A stretch of 64,000 nt of DNA from the NCBI GenBank assembly GCA_050331095.1, contig JBHJHE010000010.1, positions 62,001 through 126,000 of the forward strand, written 5' to 3'. This document shows positions 8,094 through 17,259 of the stretch, piece by piece (the stretch's first letter is position 1; every line of letters begins with the position of its first letter). The DNA comes from MED-G105 sp050331095. Lineage in GTDB: Bacteria; Pseudomonadota; Alphaproteobacteria; Caulobacterales; Parvularculaceae. A program made the position numbers and the translations under genes. A model generated the notes under the pieces. That model was not told where the DNA came from. It was given only the letters and a program-made list of their open reading frames with translations, and did not search any database.

Positions 8094-10874
8094 ATGAGTC
8101 TCGTACGATCGGGGGGATGCGCCGCGCGCGCGTCGCTGTTGTCAGCGATTATCGCCGTTAACCTTAACGGTGCCGCGTCGGCGCAGGCGCTGCTCGGCGG
8201 CGCGGCCGACCCCGCCGCGAGCGAAGAAGCGCTGCTCGCGGCCGAAGCGAACATCATCCGCGGCATCGGCGTTCGCGGGAACCAGCGCATCGAAGCGCAG
8301 ACGATCGCGTCCTATCTCGTCGTTCAGCCGGGCGACGTCGCCGACGAGCGGCTTCTCGACCTCGGCGTGAAGACCTTGTTCCGTACGGGGCTTTTCTCCG
8401 ACGTCACGATCGCGATGCAGCCGGACGGCACGCTCGTCATCGACGTCGAAGAGAACCCGATCGTCAACCGGGTGATTTTCGAGGGCAACAAGCGCGTCAA
8501 GGAAGACAAGATCCTCGAAGAGGTGCAACTGGCGGCGCGGTCGGTCTTCACGCGCGACAAAGTCCAGAACGACGTCCAGAGCATCATCGAGGTCTATCGC
8601 CGCACCGGCCGGTTCGCCGCGACGGTGACGCCGAAGGTCAAGCCGCTGGAGCAAAACCGCGTCGACGTTATCTTCGAGATCGACGAAGGGCCGAAGACCG
8701 GCGTCGCGAAGGTCAATTTCATCGGCAACGAGGCGTTTTCCGCGAACGAGCTACGCGGCGAGCTGCTTACGAAGGAGAGCCGGTGGTGGCGTCTGTTCTC
8801 CTCGAACAGCAACTACGATCCCGACCGCCTGGAGTTCGAGCGCGACCTGTTGCGCCAGTTCTACGCGCGCAATGGGTATGCTGACTTTCAGGTCGTCTCC
8901 GCCGTCGCCGAACTGACCCCCGACCGCAAGGATTTCTTCATCACCTTCACGGTCGACGAGGGAGAGAAGTACGACATCGGCGAAGTTCGTGTGAAGACGA
9001 CCCTTGCCCGGCTCGACGAGGGCGCGCTCGAACGCATCGTGCCGATCAGGTCTGGCCAGACCTATGACGGCGACAGGGTCGAGAAGGCAGTGGAATCGAT
9101 CACGTTCGCCACGGGCGCGCTCGGCTACGCCTTCGTCGACGTGCAGCCGCGCCTCGACCGGAACCCGGCGACCAAGACGATCGACTTGACGTTCCAGGTG
9201 AACGAAGGCCCGCGCGTCTACGTCGAGCGCATCAACATCAACGGCAACACCCGGACGCTCGACAAGGTCATCCGCCGCGAGTTGCGGGTGGTCGCGGGCG
9301 ACGCGTTCAACCGCGTGCTCGTCGATCGCTCGAAGGCGCGGATCCGCGCGCTCGGCTATTTCGGCGAGGTCGAAATTGAAGAGACGCCAGGTTCGGGGCC
9401 GGACCGCACGGAACTCGACGTCGCCGTTAAAGAACAGTCGACAGGCTCGTTCTCGGTCGGCGTCGGCGTGTCGAGCACGGAGAACTTCATCCTCGATTTC
9501 TCGATCGAGGAGCGCAATCTTTTGGGGCGCGGACAATTTCTCCGATTGCGGGCCCAGGCGAGTTCGCGCACGCGGCTCGTCGACCTGCGTTTCACGCAGC
9601 CCTACTTCCTCGACCGCAACCTGGCGGCGGGCTTCTCGATCTTTAATTCGCGGACGAACTTTCGCGAGGTCGGCATCGTGCGGAACCGGGTCGGGTTCGG
9701 CCTCAACGCCGGCTTTCAGGTGTCGGAGTTCGGTCGGGGCAGCATCCAATATCAGTTGGCCCGCGACAATATCGAGTTCGACCAGGCGGCGGGGCCGTTC
9801 TTTACAACGAGCCCGGATGAATTCATCGCGCAGGAGTTTGTCGCCGCGCAGATATCGGCGGAAACGACCGCGGTCACGGATCTTGGGCGAACCGGCGTAC
9901 AAGGTCAGGACAGCCTGGGCACCACTCAAACTCTTTTCCAGAGCGCCGACGGCGACTTCTTCCTCGCCGGCGCGAGCGCTCCCCTCGGGATCGACGACAA
10001 CGGACAGATCATTCTGTCCGCGGACGCCGACGGCGCGCCGGTTCTGACGGTCGATCCGACGGGGCTGGATCCGGTCTTTTCCGTCATTGCGGGCGACACG
10101 TGCGAGCTCGTCGACAACTCGTTCAACCCGCAATGCACGTCGCGCGGACAGTTCCTCACCTCGCTTGTCGGCTACTCGCTTTCGTTCGACACACGCGACG
10201 ACCCGATCGACACCACCCGCGGTTGGCGCGTCAGCTTGGCGCAGTCGGTCGCGGGACTGGGCGGCGACGTCAACTATGTCCGCACCGAGGGCAGCGGCGC
10301 CTACCACAAACGGCTGTTCGGCGGCTTCATCGGCCGGCTTCGCCTGCGCGCCGGCTACATCGACGGGTTCGCCGGCGACACGGTTCGCGTGCAGGACCGG
10401 TTTTTCGAAGGGGCCTCGACGTTTCGCGGCTTCGAGGTCGCGGGGGTCGGCCCGCGCTTCCTGATCGCCGGCCCCAACGGGGAGCTTCAGTTCGACAATG
10501 ACGGCGAAATCCTGAGCCAGGCGATCGGCGCGAAGATTTACGCGATCGGCACGGCCGAAATCCGCATTCCGTTGCCGCTGCCGCCGGAGTACGGCATTCG
10601 CGCCGCGATCTTCAGCGATTTCGGCACGGTTGGCCTCGTCGACGACGCCGACAAGATCATCAATGACGACATCAATCAGTTGCGGATCGATCCGGTCACG
10701 GGGGTCGGCCTTGTGCCGGTGCAGGACGATCTCGGCATTCGCGTCAGCGCGGGCGTATCGGTGAGCTGGGATTCGCCCTTCGGGCCCGTGCGATTTGACT
10801 TCGCGGAGGTTCTTCGGAAAGAAGAATTCGACCAAACGGAGGGCTTCCGTTTCAGTGCGGGTACGTCGTTCTAG
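8094..10874 (+). CDS. bamA: Outer membrane protein assembly factor BamA
   Basis: Omp85-family core of the BAM complex that inserts beta-barrel proteins. There is a signal peptide (hydrophobic stretch ending in AASAQA). Five POTRA-like repeats follow (for example VEENPIVNRVIFEGN and VNEGPRVYVERININGN), then a C-terminal 16-strand barrel ending in Phe. The lid-loop motif appears as FRGF. At 926 residues it is longer than the E. coli protein. The extra length includes a surface-loop insert holding two Cys (670 and 681) that could pair. Next to rseP and ompH, its normal neighbours. Confidence 0.96.
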   Translation: MSLVRSGGCAARASLLSAIIAVNLNGAASAQALLGGAADPAASEEALLAAEANIIRGIGVRGNQRIEAQTIASYLVVQPGDVADERLLDLGVKTLFRTGLFSDVTIAMQPDGTLVIDVEENPIVNRVIFEGNKRVKEDKILEEVQLAARSVFTRDKVQNDVQSIIEVYRRTGRFAATVTPKVKPLEQNRVDVIFEIDEGPKTGVAKVNFIGNEAFSANELRGELLTKESRWWRLFSSNSNYDPDRLEFERDLLRQFYARNGYADFQVVSAVAELTPDRKDFFITFTVDEGEKYDIGEVRVKTTLARLDEGALERIVPIRSGQTYDGDRVEKAVESITFATGALGYAFVDVQPRLDRNPATKTIDLTFQVNEGPRVYVERININGNTRTLDKVIRRELRVVAGDAFNRVLVDRSKARIRALGYFGEVEIEETPGSGPDRTELDVAVKEQSTGSFSVGVGVSSTENFILDFSIEERNLLGRGQFLRLRAQASSRTRLVDLRFTQPYFLDRNLAAGFSIFNSRTNFREVGIVRNRVGFGLNAGFQVSEFGRGSIQYQLARDNIEFDQAAGPFFTTSPDEFIAQEFVAAQISAETTAVTDLGRTGVQGQDSLGTTQTLFQSADGDFFLAGASAPLGIDDNGQIILSADADGAPVLTVDPTGLDPVFSVIAGDTCELVDNSFNPQCTSRGQFLTSLVGYSLSFDTRDDPIDTTRGWRVSLAQSVAGLGGDVNYVRTEGSGAYHKRLFGGFIGRLRLRAGYIDGFAGDTVRVQDRFFEGASTFRGFEVAGVGPRFLIAGPNGELQFDNDGEILSQAIGAKIYAIGTAEIRIPLPLPPEYGIRAAIFSDFGTVGLVDDADKIINDDINQLRIDPVTGVGLVPVQDDLGIRVSAGVSVSWDSPFGPVRFDFAEVLRKEEFDQTEGFRFSAGTSF

Positions 10875-10922
10875 ACGCGTCTGGTCACGACGGGGGCGGC
10901 GAAAACAAAAGGCTTTGAATTA

Positions 10923-11591
10923 ATGATGAACAAAAAGCTCACAACCTCCACGCTGCGCGCCGGGATGGCGGGTTTTGCGATCGCGGCGGCCGGGCTCGGG
11001 CTCGGCGCGTCCGTCAGCGACGTCGAGGCGCAGTCAAAAGGCAAGTCGCCTGTCATTCTGATCGTCGATCGAGAACGGCTGGTGAGTCAGTCGAAGGCGG
11101 GGCAGACGATTCCGGGGCAGGCGGAGAAAGTTCAGGAGAACGTCCGAAAGGAGCTCGAAAAAGAGCTCGAAAAACTGAAGACGGACGTCGAAAAGTTCCA
11201 GAAGAACGCCTCGCTGATGTCCGAAGAGGTCCGTAACAAGACCGGTCAGGAACTGGCGGGGCGCGAGCAGCGTTTGCAGGGGCAGGCGCAGATCATGGAG
11301 CGGGTCTTCATCAACGCCGTCCAGTCGGCGCAGCAGAAGGTCCTCCTGGAATCGCGGCCGATCCTCAAAGACATCGTCGACGATCGAGGCGCGACGATCC
11401 TGCTCGATCGCAGCGCCGTCATGTACGCCGCGCCGGAGACCGACGTGACCCAGGAGGTGATCGCGAACCTCGACAAGAAAATTAAGAAAGTCGACGTCGA
11501 GGACATCTCCCTCGAGGACGTGATGAAGAAGCTCGAGGAAGCGCAAAAGCAGCAGGCGGAAGCGCAAAACGGCAAGAAACGCAAGAGGTAA
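10923..11591 (+). CDS. OmpH/Skp family periplasmic chaperone
   Basis: Periplasmic holdase that carries unfolded outer-membrane proteins to BamA. A signal peptide ends around SDVEAQS. The body is highly charged and helical, with a coiled-coil tentacle (ENVRKELEKELEKLKTDVEK) and the family's ILLDRSAVMYA strand. 222 residues including an extra C-terminal helix rich in Lys, Gln and Glu. Two adjacent ATG codons (10923 and 10926) could both start it. It lies between bamA and lpxD, the standard position of skp/ompH. Confidence 0.92.
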   Translation: MMNKKLTTSTLRAGMAGFAIAAAGLGLGASVSDVEAQSKGKSPVILIVDRERLVSQSKAGQTIPGQAEKVQENVRKELEKELEKLKTDVEKFQKNASLMSEEVRNKTGQELAGREQRLQGQAQIMERVFINAVQSAQQKVLLESRPILKDIVDDRGATILLDRSAVMYAAPETDVTQEVIANLDKKIKKVDVEDISLEDVMKKLEEAQKQQAEAQNGKKRKR

Positions 11592-11619
11592 CGCGCCGCC
11601 GCGGGGCGCGGCTCACGAC

Positions 11620-12660
11620 ATGGTCGATCCGAGATTCTACGAATGGCGCGGCCCGATATCCTTGGGCCGCGCCATTGACGTTTCAGGGGCGCGCGTCGGC
11701 GGCGCCGTCGACGAGGATCGAGAGATCGACACCGTCGCGTCGACGGACGTTCCGGACGAGGAGCTGGGGCGCGCGGCGTTGTTCGCGGAAAAGCCCTCCG
11801 TGTGCGCAATATTAGCCGAGAGGCCGTTCGGCCTGGCGATCGTCTGCGATGACGCGGCGGACGCGCTCGTCGCCGCTGTCGGCCCGGCGCGGGCGGTGGC
11901 GCGGGCGGCGAACCCGAAACTGGCGTTCGCGCGGCTTGCGGCGCATCTGCACGCGAGCCTGCCGTTTCCCGACGCGAGCGCGCCGGCGCGTCTCGGCGTG
12001 CACCCGAGCGCCTATGTCGCGCCCGACGCCAAACTGGGCGACGGCGTCGTCGTCGAGGCTGGCGCGGTGATCGGCCCCGGCGTCGCCATCGGCGCGTCGA
12101 GCCGGATCGGCGCCAACGCCGTGGTCACCCACGCGCTTCTGGGCGCGAGGGTCGACGTCAGCGCCGGCGCCGTGATCGGCGAGGCGGGGTTCGGCTACGT
12201 CGTCGCTGACGGCCGGGCGCAGCGGATCCCGCAACTGGGGCGTGCGCTCATCGCCGACGACGTGGAGATCGGCGCCGGCGTCACGATCGACCGCGGCGCG
12301 TTGGGCGACACGCGCATCGGGGCGGGAACCAAGATCGACAACCTCGTGCAGATCGGTCACAACGTCGTTATCGGCGCGGGCTGCATCCTGGCCGGGCAGG
12401 CTGGCGTCGCCGGTTCGACGAAGCTTGGCGACGGCGTGGTCGTCGGCGGCAAGGCGGGCCTCGCCGATCACCTGACGATTGGCGATGGCGCGCAAATCGC
12501 GGCAGGGTCCGGGGTCATGAGCGACGTGCCCGCAGGGCAGCGGTGGGGCGGCTATCCCGCGGAGCCGTTCCGCAACTGGATGCGCGGCCTCGTCAAAACG
12601 CGCGCGGCGAACAGGAAACCGCGATCCGCGTGCGCGGAACAGGACGAAAGAAATGCTTGA
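11620..12660 (+). CDS. lpxD: UDP-3-O-(3-hydroxyacyl)glucosamine N-acyltransferase
   Basis: Third step of lipid A synthesis, adding the N-linked acyl chain from acyl-ACP. An N-terminal uridine-binding domain is followed by a left-handed beta-helix of hexapeptide repeats from about residue 125. The catalytic His is in LVQIGHNVVIG, with RWGGYPAEPFRNWMR at the C-terminal helix. 346 residues. Its last 8 bases overlap fabZ, so the two are translationally coupled. Confidence 0.95.
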   Translation: MVDPRFYEWRGPISLGRAIDVSGARVGGAVDEDREIDTVASTDVPDEELGRAALFAEKPSVCAILAERPFGLAIVCDDAADALVAAVGPARAVARAANPKLAFARLAAHLHASLPFPDASAPARLGVHPSAYVAPDAKLGDGVVVEAGAVIGPGVAIGASSRIGANAVVTHALLGARVDVSAGAVIGEAGFGYVVADGRAQRIPQLGRALIADDVEIGAGVTIDRGALGDTRIGAGTKIDNLVQIGHNVVIGAGCILAGQAGVAGSTKLGDGVVVGGKAGLADHLTIGDGAQIAAGSGVMSDVPAGQRWGGYPAEPFRNWMRGLVKTRAANRKPRSACAEQDERNA

Positions 12661-13114
12661 AAAAGGCAAGTCGGTCCTCGGCGTTGAAGAACTGATGGAG
12701 CTTCTGCCGCATCGTTTCCCCATGCTGATGATCGATCGTCTCGAAGACATCGAGCCCGGCGAGGGCGCGGTCGCCGTCAAAAACGTGACGTACAACGAGC
12801 AGTTCTTCCAGGGGCATTTCCCGCAGAAGCCTGTGATGCCCGGCGTATTGATCATTGAAGCGATGGCGCAAGGCGCGGCGGCGTTCACTTCGTACACTGA
12901 GGAGCTCGACGTCGAAGGCAAAATCGTTCTCTTTATGGGGATCGATAAGGCGCGGTTCCGGAGCCCGGTGTCTCCCGGCGACCAGTTGCGCATCCACGTG
13001 CGCACGGCGCAGCGCCGCCCGCCGGTCTGGAAGTTCGAAGGCGAGGCGCGCGTCGGCGACAAGGTCGTAGCGGACGCGGCTTTCACGGCCATGCTCGCGC
13101 AAGCCGCGCCCTAA
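12653..13114 (+). CDS. fabZ: 3-hydroxyacyl-ACP dehydratase FabZ
   Basis: Hot-dog fold dehydratase of fatty acid elongation that competes with LpxA/LpxD for 3-hydroxyacyl-ACP. The catalytic pair is visible: His in LPHRFPMLMID and Glu in GVLIIEAMAQ. The conserved HFPQKPVMPG lies between them. 153 residues, usual length. It starts inside the end of lpxD and is followed by lpxA after 24 bases, the widespread lpxD-fabZ-lpxA arrangement. Confidence 0.97.
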   Translation: MLEKGKSVLGVEELMELLPHRFPMLMIDRLEDIEPGEGAVAVKNVTYNEQFFQGHFPQKPVMPGVLIIEAMAQGAAAFTSYTEELDVEGKIVLFMGIDKARFRSPVSPGDQLRIHVRTAQRRPPVWKFEGEARVGDKVVADAAFTAMLAQAAP

Positions 13115-13138
13115 GGGCCCGTTCGGGGGCGCCCCGCA

Positions 13139-13936
13139 ATGCAGTCGTCCGCGCGCATCCACGAAACCGCGATTGTCGCCGATGGCGCGTCGCTCGGCGA
13201 CGACGTCGATATCGGCCCGTTTTGCCGCATCGGCCCCGGGGTGACGATCGGCGCAGGCGCGCGTCTCGTTTCTCACGTCTCAATCGATGGGCGTACGGAG
13301 ATCGGGGCGCGCGCGCGCATTCATCCATTCGCGGTCGTCGGCGAACCGCCGCAGCACGCCGGGTGGAAGGGGGAGGACACGCGGCTTGTCGTCGGCGCCG
13401 ACGCCGTCGTCCGTGAACACGTGACGATCCACAAGGGCACGGTCGACGGCGGCGGCGCGACCCGCATTGGGAACGGCGTGATGCTTATGGTCGGCGCTCA
13501 CGTCGCGCATGACTGCGAGATCGGCGACGGCGTGACGTTCGCGAACAACGCCACGCTCGGTGGCCACGTCGTCGTTGAGGAGGGCGCTTTTCTCGGCGGC
13601 CTTTGCGCCGTGCACCAGTTTTGCCGCATAGGCGCCTTCGCCATGGTCGGCGGGTGCGCCGCCGTGCCGAGCGACGTCAATCCGTTCGGTTCGGCGGTCG
13701 GCAACCACGCCAGCCTCGCCGGGCTCAACGTCGTTGGCATGAAGCGGCGCGGGCTCGCCCGGGCGGACATTCACCGCGTGCGGTCTGCGGTGCGCGCCCT
13801 TTTCGAGGGCGAAGGCGCCGCAGCGGATCGCCTGCCGGCGATTGAAAAACAGTATGGGGACGATCCGTATGTCACGCGCATCGTCGCTTTCGTCAAAGCC
13901 GGATCGCGCCGCCCATTAATGGCGCCGTCGCGGTGA
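13139..13936 (+). CDS. lpxA: UDP-N-acetylglucosamine O-acyltransferase
   Basis: First committed step of lipid A synthesis. A beta-helix of hexapeptide repeats is visible from residue 1, with the catalytic His in AHVAHDCEIG and the acyl-binding VHQFCRIG. A C-terminal helical domain follows. 265 residues, usual length. Its TGA stop overlaps the GTG start of lpxI (GTGA). Confidence 0.96.
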   Translation: MQSSARIHETAIVADGASLGDDVDIGPFCRIGPGVTIGAGARLVSHVSIDGRTEIGARARIHPFAVVGEPPQHAGWKGEDTRLVVGADAVVREHVTIHKGTVDGGGATRIGNGVMLMVGAHVAHDCEIGDGVTFANNATLGGHVVVEEGAFLGGLCAVHQFCRIGAFAMVGGCAAVPSDVNPFGSAVGNHASLAGLNVVGMKRRGLARADIHRVRSAVRALFEGEGAAADRLPAIEKQYGDDPYVTRIVAFVKAGSRRPLMAPSR

Positions 13937-14823
13937 GCGCAAGCGACGCCGCCGCGCCACGACCCTGGCGCAAACTCGGCGTCATCGCCGGCGCCGGACC
14001 GCTGCCGGCGAAGGTTCTCGCGGCCGCGCATCAAGCCGGCCGCGAGGGCTACATCGTCCGCCTCGCCGGATCGGGCGCGCGCGATGAGGCCGGCGCGCCC
14101 GCCGCGGACGCCGTCGCCGGGATGGGCGAGGCCGGCCGAATCATTCGTCTCCTGAAGGAGAACGACTGCGATGCGGTCGTTCTCGCGGGCCTCGTCGATC
14201 GACCGGACTTCAGCGCGTTGAAACTTGACTGGCGCGGCGCGGCGTTGTTGCCGCGGGTCGTCGCCGCGGCCGCGCGGGGCGACGGCGCCTTGCTCGACCT
14301 TCTTGTCGGCGTCTTCGAGGCGGAAGGCTTTCGCGTTCTTGGCGCTGACGAGATCATCGGCGACGTCGCCGTCGGCGAGGGTATCCAGGGAGCTTATGCG
14401 CCGCTCGCGGACGATTTGGCGGACATGCGCAAGGCGGCGGCGTTGATCGACGCCCTGGGGCCGTTCGACGTCGGCCAGGGCGCGGTCGTCGCTGGCGGGC
14501 TGGTGCTCGCCGTCGAGGCGGCGGAGGGCACGGACGCCATGCTCGCGCGCGTCGCATCGCTGCCCTCGTCGGTGCGAGGGCTCGGGGAGCGAAAGCGCCG
14601 CGGCGTTCTCGTCAAGCGCCCGAAGCCCGGACAAGAATTGCGCGTCGACCTGCCGACCATTGGACGCCGGACGATCGAGGGCGTGCGCGCCGCCGGGCTC
14701 GCCGGCGTCGCGGTCGAAGCGGACCGGGCGCTGATGATGGATCGTGACGCGGCCCTCGCCGAGGCCGACGCAGCGGAGATCTTCGTTTACGGCTTCGCGC
14801 CCGACGCGCTCGCGCGCAAATGA
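13933..14823 (+). CDS. lpxI: UDP-2,3-diacylglucosamine diphosphatase LpxI
   Basis: LpxI (formerly DUF1009) hydrolyses UDP-2,3-diacylglucosamine to lipid X and replaces LpxH in many Alphaproteobacteria. Recognisable regions are LGVIAGAGPLP at the N terminus and, near the C terminus, KRPKPGQELRVDLPTIG. The latter is followed by an Asp- and Glu-rich end typical of the family. 296 residues. GTG start overlapping the lpxA stop and ATGA overlap with lpxB indicate a single transcript. Confidence 0.93.
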   Translation: MSASDAAAPRPWRKLGVIAGAGPLPAKVLAAAHQAGREGYIVRLAGSGARDEAGAPAADAVAGMGEAGRIIRLLKENDCDAVVLAGLVDRPDFSALKLDWRGAALLPRVVAAAARGDGALLDLLVGVFEAEGFRVLGADEIIGDVAVGEGIQGAYAPLADDLADMRKAAALIDALGPFDVGQGAVVAGGLVLAVEAAEGTDAMLARVASLPSSVRGLGERKRRGVLVKRPKPGQELRVDLPTIGRRTIEGVRAAGLAGVAVEADRALMMDRDAALAEADAAEIFVYGFAPDALARK

Positions 14824-15980
14824 GCGAGACCGCGCCGCGGATCCTTCTGGCGGCGGTCGAGCCCTCCGCGGACGCTATCGGCGCGAGCGTGATCGCCGCC
14901 TTGCGCGACCGCGCGCCCGGCGCGGAGCTTTTCGGCTGCGGCGGCGAGGCGATGGCGGCCGCGGGGTTCGACAGCGCGTTCCCTACGAATGATCTCGCCG
15001 TCATGGGCTTCACCGACGTGGCGCGCGTCTATTTCAAGGCGCTCGCCCGCGCCGACGCGCTGATGGAGCTCGCCGCCGCGCGCCAGGCGGATGCGGCGGT
15101 CTTCATCGACGGCTGGGCGTTCTCCCGGCTTTGCGCCGGCCGCTTCAAAAAGCGCGCCCCCGCGACACGCCGGCTCAAGCTCGTAGCGCCCCAGGTCTGG
15201 GCGTCGCGTCCGCAACGCGTCGACTTTGTCCGGGAGCATTTCGACGGCGTGATGTGCCTTTTGCCGTTCGAGCCCGACTGGTTCGCGGCCGCGGGCGTTC
15301 GGGCCCGGTTCGTCGGCAACCCGAATTTCCAGGCCGCCTGGCGCGCGCGCGGCGATGGGGCAGCCTTCCGCGCCCGTCATGATCTCGGCGACGCGCCGGT
15401 CCTCGGCCTCTTCCTCGGCAGCCGGCGGCAGGAGGTGCGCCGGCATGTCGAGCCTTTCGCCGGCGCGGCGGCGCGGATCGTCGAAGAGGCTCCGGGCGTC
15501 CGCACGATCGTTTCCGCCGCGCCCGGCGTGATCGATCTCGTTCGCAGCGCGGCGGACGACTGGCCCTTCGAGCCCGTCTTCGTCGATCCGGATGAGAAGT
15601 ACGACGCCTGCGCCGCGACGACGGCCGCGATCGCCGTCTCCGGCACGATCACGACGGAGCTTGCGATAAACGGCGCGGCCGTGGTCGTCGCGTACAAGGT
15701 CGATCCGTTAACGGCGTTTTGGGTCCGCAGGGTGATGACCGGAGCCCACGCCAGCATTTTGAACGTGGCCGTCGACGCGCCGGCGATGCCGGAACTGTTG
15801 CAGGAGGACTGTGAGCCCGCCAAGCTCGCCGCCGCGGTTCGCGCGCTGTTGCTTGACCCGGGGGCGCGCGAAGAGCAGCGCGCGCAAATCGCGCCCGCGC
15901 TTGCGGGCTTGCGGCTCGACGGTCCGTCGGCTGCGGATCTCGCGGCGGAAACGATCCTGGAGTGGACGCGCGGCGGATAG
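14820..15980 (+). CDS. lpxB: Lipid-A-disaccharide synthase
   Basis: Inverting GT-B glycosyltransferase (family GT19) joining UDP-diacylglucosamine to lipid X. Gene context (directly after lpxI) and the C-terminal domain (LFLGSRRQEV, SGTITTELAI) support the call. It is rather divergent. The N-terminal loop reads VEPSADAIGAS where relatives have GEASGD-x-x-GA, and FVGNP stands where FVGHP is usual. 386 residues. Translation is coupled to lpxI by ATGA. The gene converges on ccmE with an 8-9 bp hairpin between them. Confidence 0.9.
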   Translation: MSETAPRILLAAVEPSADAIGASVIAALRDRAPGAELFGCGGEAMAAAGFDSAFPTNDLAVMGFTDVARVYFKALARADALMELAAARQADAAVFIDGWAFSRLCAGRFKKRAPATRRLKLVAPQVWASRPQRVDFVREHFDGVMCLLPFEPDWFAAAGVRARFVGNPNFQAAWRARGDGAAFRARHDLGDAPVLGLFLGSRRQEVRRHVEPFAGAAARIVEEAPGVRTIVSAAPGVIDLVRSAADDWPFEPVFVDPDEKYDACAATTAAIAVSGTITTELAINGAAVVVAYKVDPLTAFWVRRVMTGAHASILNVAVDAPAMPELLQEDCEPAKLAAAVRALLLDPGAREEQRAQIAPALAGLRLDGPSAADLAAETILEWTRGG

Positions 15981-15981
15981 A

Positions 15982-16006
15982 TCGCCGCCGGATCAATCGG
16001 CGGCGA
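15982..16006. terminator. Hairpin between convergent lpxB and ccmE
   Basis: A 9-bp perfect inverted repeat (15982-15990 with 15998-16006, loop of 7) lies at the meeting point of the two convergent genes and overlaps the end of ccmE. It has no T-run on either side, so terminator function is an inference from position only. Confidence 0.4.
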
Positions 16007-16448
16007 GATCGCCGTCGCGCCAGCGGCCCTGCTCCTTGAGCGCGTCGGCTACTTCCTTCGGGATATAGTTCTCATCGTGCTTGGCGAGCACCTCGACGGC
16101 GCTTAACGCCCCGTCGGGCCTCAACCGACCTTGTACGACGACGCCCTGCCCCTCGCGAAAGAGATCCGGCAGCACGCCGCGGTAAACGACGGGCGTGCGC
16201 GCGTCGCCGTCCTCGATCGCGAAGTCGACGGCGAGTTCGTCGCCCTTGGCGTACTGAACGCTGCCCTGCTCGACGAGGCCGCCGAGCCGGATCAACCCCG
16301 CCGGCTTCTCCGCGGCCGCCGCAAGGTCGCTTGGCGTATAGAAGTAGGCGACGGACGCGCTGAGGCCCGTCAGGACGAGCGCCGTCGCAATGCCGGCGGC
16401 GGCGAGGACGAGCCCGACGAGCGCGAGGCGGCGGCGTTGCTTCGTCAC
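15993..16448 (-). CDS. ccmE: Cytochrome c maturation heme chaperone CcmE
   Basis: Periplasmic, membrane-anchored carrier that binds heme covalently through a His and passes it to CcmF. One N-terminal membrane segment is followed by an OB-fold domain and the heme-binding motif KHDENYIP. 151 residues. It starts with GTG and overlaps the stop of ccmC by 4 bases, so it is the last gene of the leftward ccmDABCE operon. Confidence 0.95.
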   Translation of the reverse strand: MTKQRRRLALVGLVLAAAGIATALVLTGLSASVAYFYTPSDLAAAAEKPAGLIRLGGLVEQGSVQYAKGDELAVDFAIEDGDARTPVVYRGVLPDLFREGQGVVVQGRLRPDGALSAVEVLAKHDENYIPKEVADALKEQGRWRDGDLAAD

Positions 16449-17239
16449 GTGGTTTCCGCTCCCAGACGGCCAGGCGCCTTGTCCGCCGGTTTGAGGGTCG
16501 TCAAGCGCGACGCCGGCTTAGCGTCGGCCGTCAGGCGCTCCGCCCGTCGCTCCATGAGTTCCGCCCGCATGTTGACGAGCAGCAGCCAGACGTAAAGCGC
16601 CGTATACGCCAGCCCCATCAACAGGAGCGGACGCAGCATCGCGCCGTCGATCGACGGACCGTCGGCGCGGATGACGCTCGCCGGCTGGTGCAGGCTTGTC
16701 CACCAGTCGACCGAGAACTTGATGATCGGCACGTTGACGAAACCGACGAGCGCGACGATCGCCGCGATCCGCGCCGCGCGGATGCGGTCGTCGAACAACC
16801 GCCAGATCGCCATGTAGCCGAAATAGAGAAACAACAGGACGAGGACCGACGTGAGCCGCGCGTCCCACGCCCACCAGGCGCCCCACATCGGCTTGCCCCA
16901 GAGCGAGCCCGTTACGAGCGCCAGGGCGGTGAACGCCGCCCCGATCGGCGCGGTCGCCTTCGCCGACACGTCGGCGAGCGGATGCTTCCAGACGAAACCG
17001 ACCGCCGACGCCACGGCCATCGCGGTGTAACACATGAGGGCCATCCACGCGGCGGGCACGTGGACGTACATGATGCGGACGGTGTGGCCCTGCTGGTAGT
17101 CCTCCGGCGAGGCGAAAAGACCGAAATACAATCCCGCAAGGCCGAACAGCGCCGCGCCCGCGGCGGCGACCGGTTCGATGCGGCTGGCGAGCGCGTTAAA
17201 GCGCGCTGGGTTCGCGTAGGTCGAGAAGGCGTTCGGCAT
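16445..17239 (-). CDS. ccmC: Heme exporter / heme handling protein CcmC
   Basis: Polytopic inner-membrane protein that loads heme onto CcmE. The tryptophan-rich heme-handling stretch is WGAWWAWDARLTS, with flanking HVPAAWMAL and WWTSLHQPAS. Six hydrophobic segments are visible. I start it at the ATG whose complement is 17237-17239, giving 264 residues; the open frame extends further upstream but is out of frame with ccmB and not conserved there. The C-terminal tail is longer than usual and hydrophilic. Confidence 0.95.
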   Translation of the reverse strand: MPNAFSTYANPARFNALASRIEPVAAAGAALFGLAGLYFGLFASPEDYQQGHTVRIMYVHVPAAWMALMCYTAMAVASAVGFVWKHPLADVSAKATAPIGAAFTALALVTGSLWGKPMWGAWWAWDARLTSVLVLLFLYFGYMAIWRLFDDRIRAARIAAIVALVGFVNVPIIKFSVDWWTSLHQPASVIRADGPSIDGAMLRPLLLMGLAYTALYVWLLLVNMRAELMERRAERLTADAKPASRLTTLKPADKAPGRLGAETT

Positions 17240-17259
17240 GGGGTGCAATCTAGCGAGCC

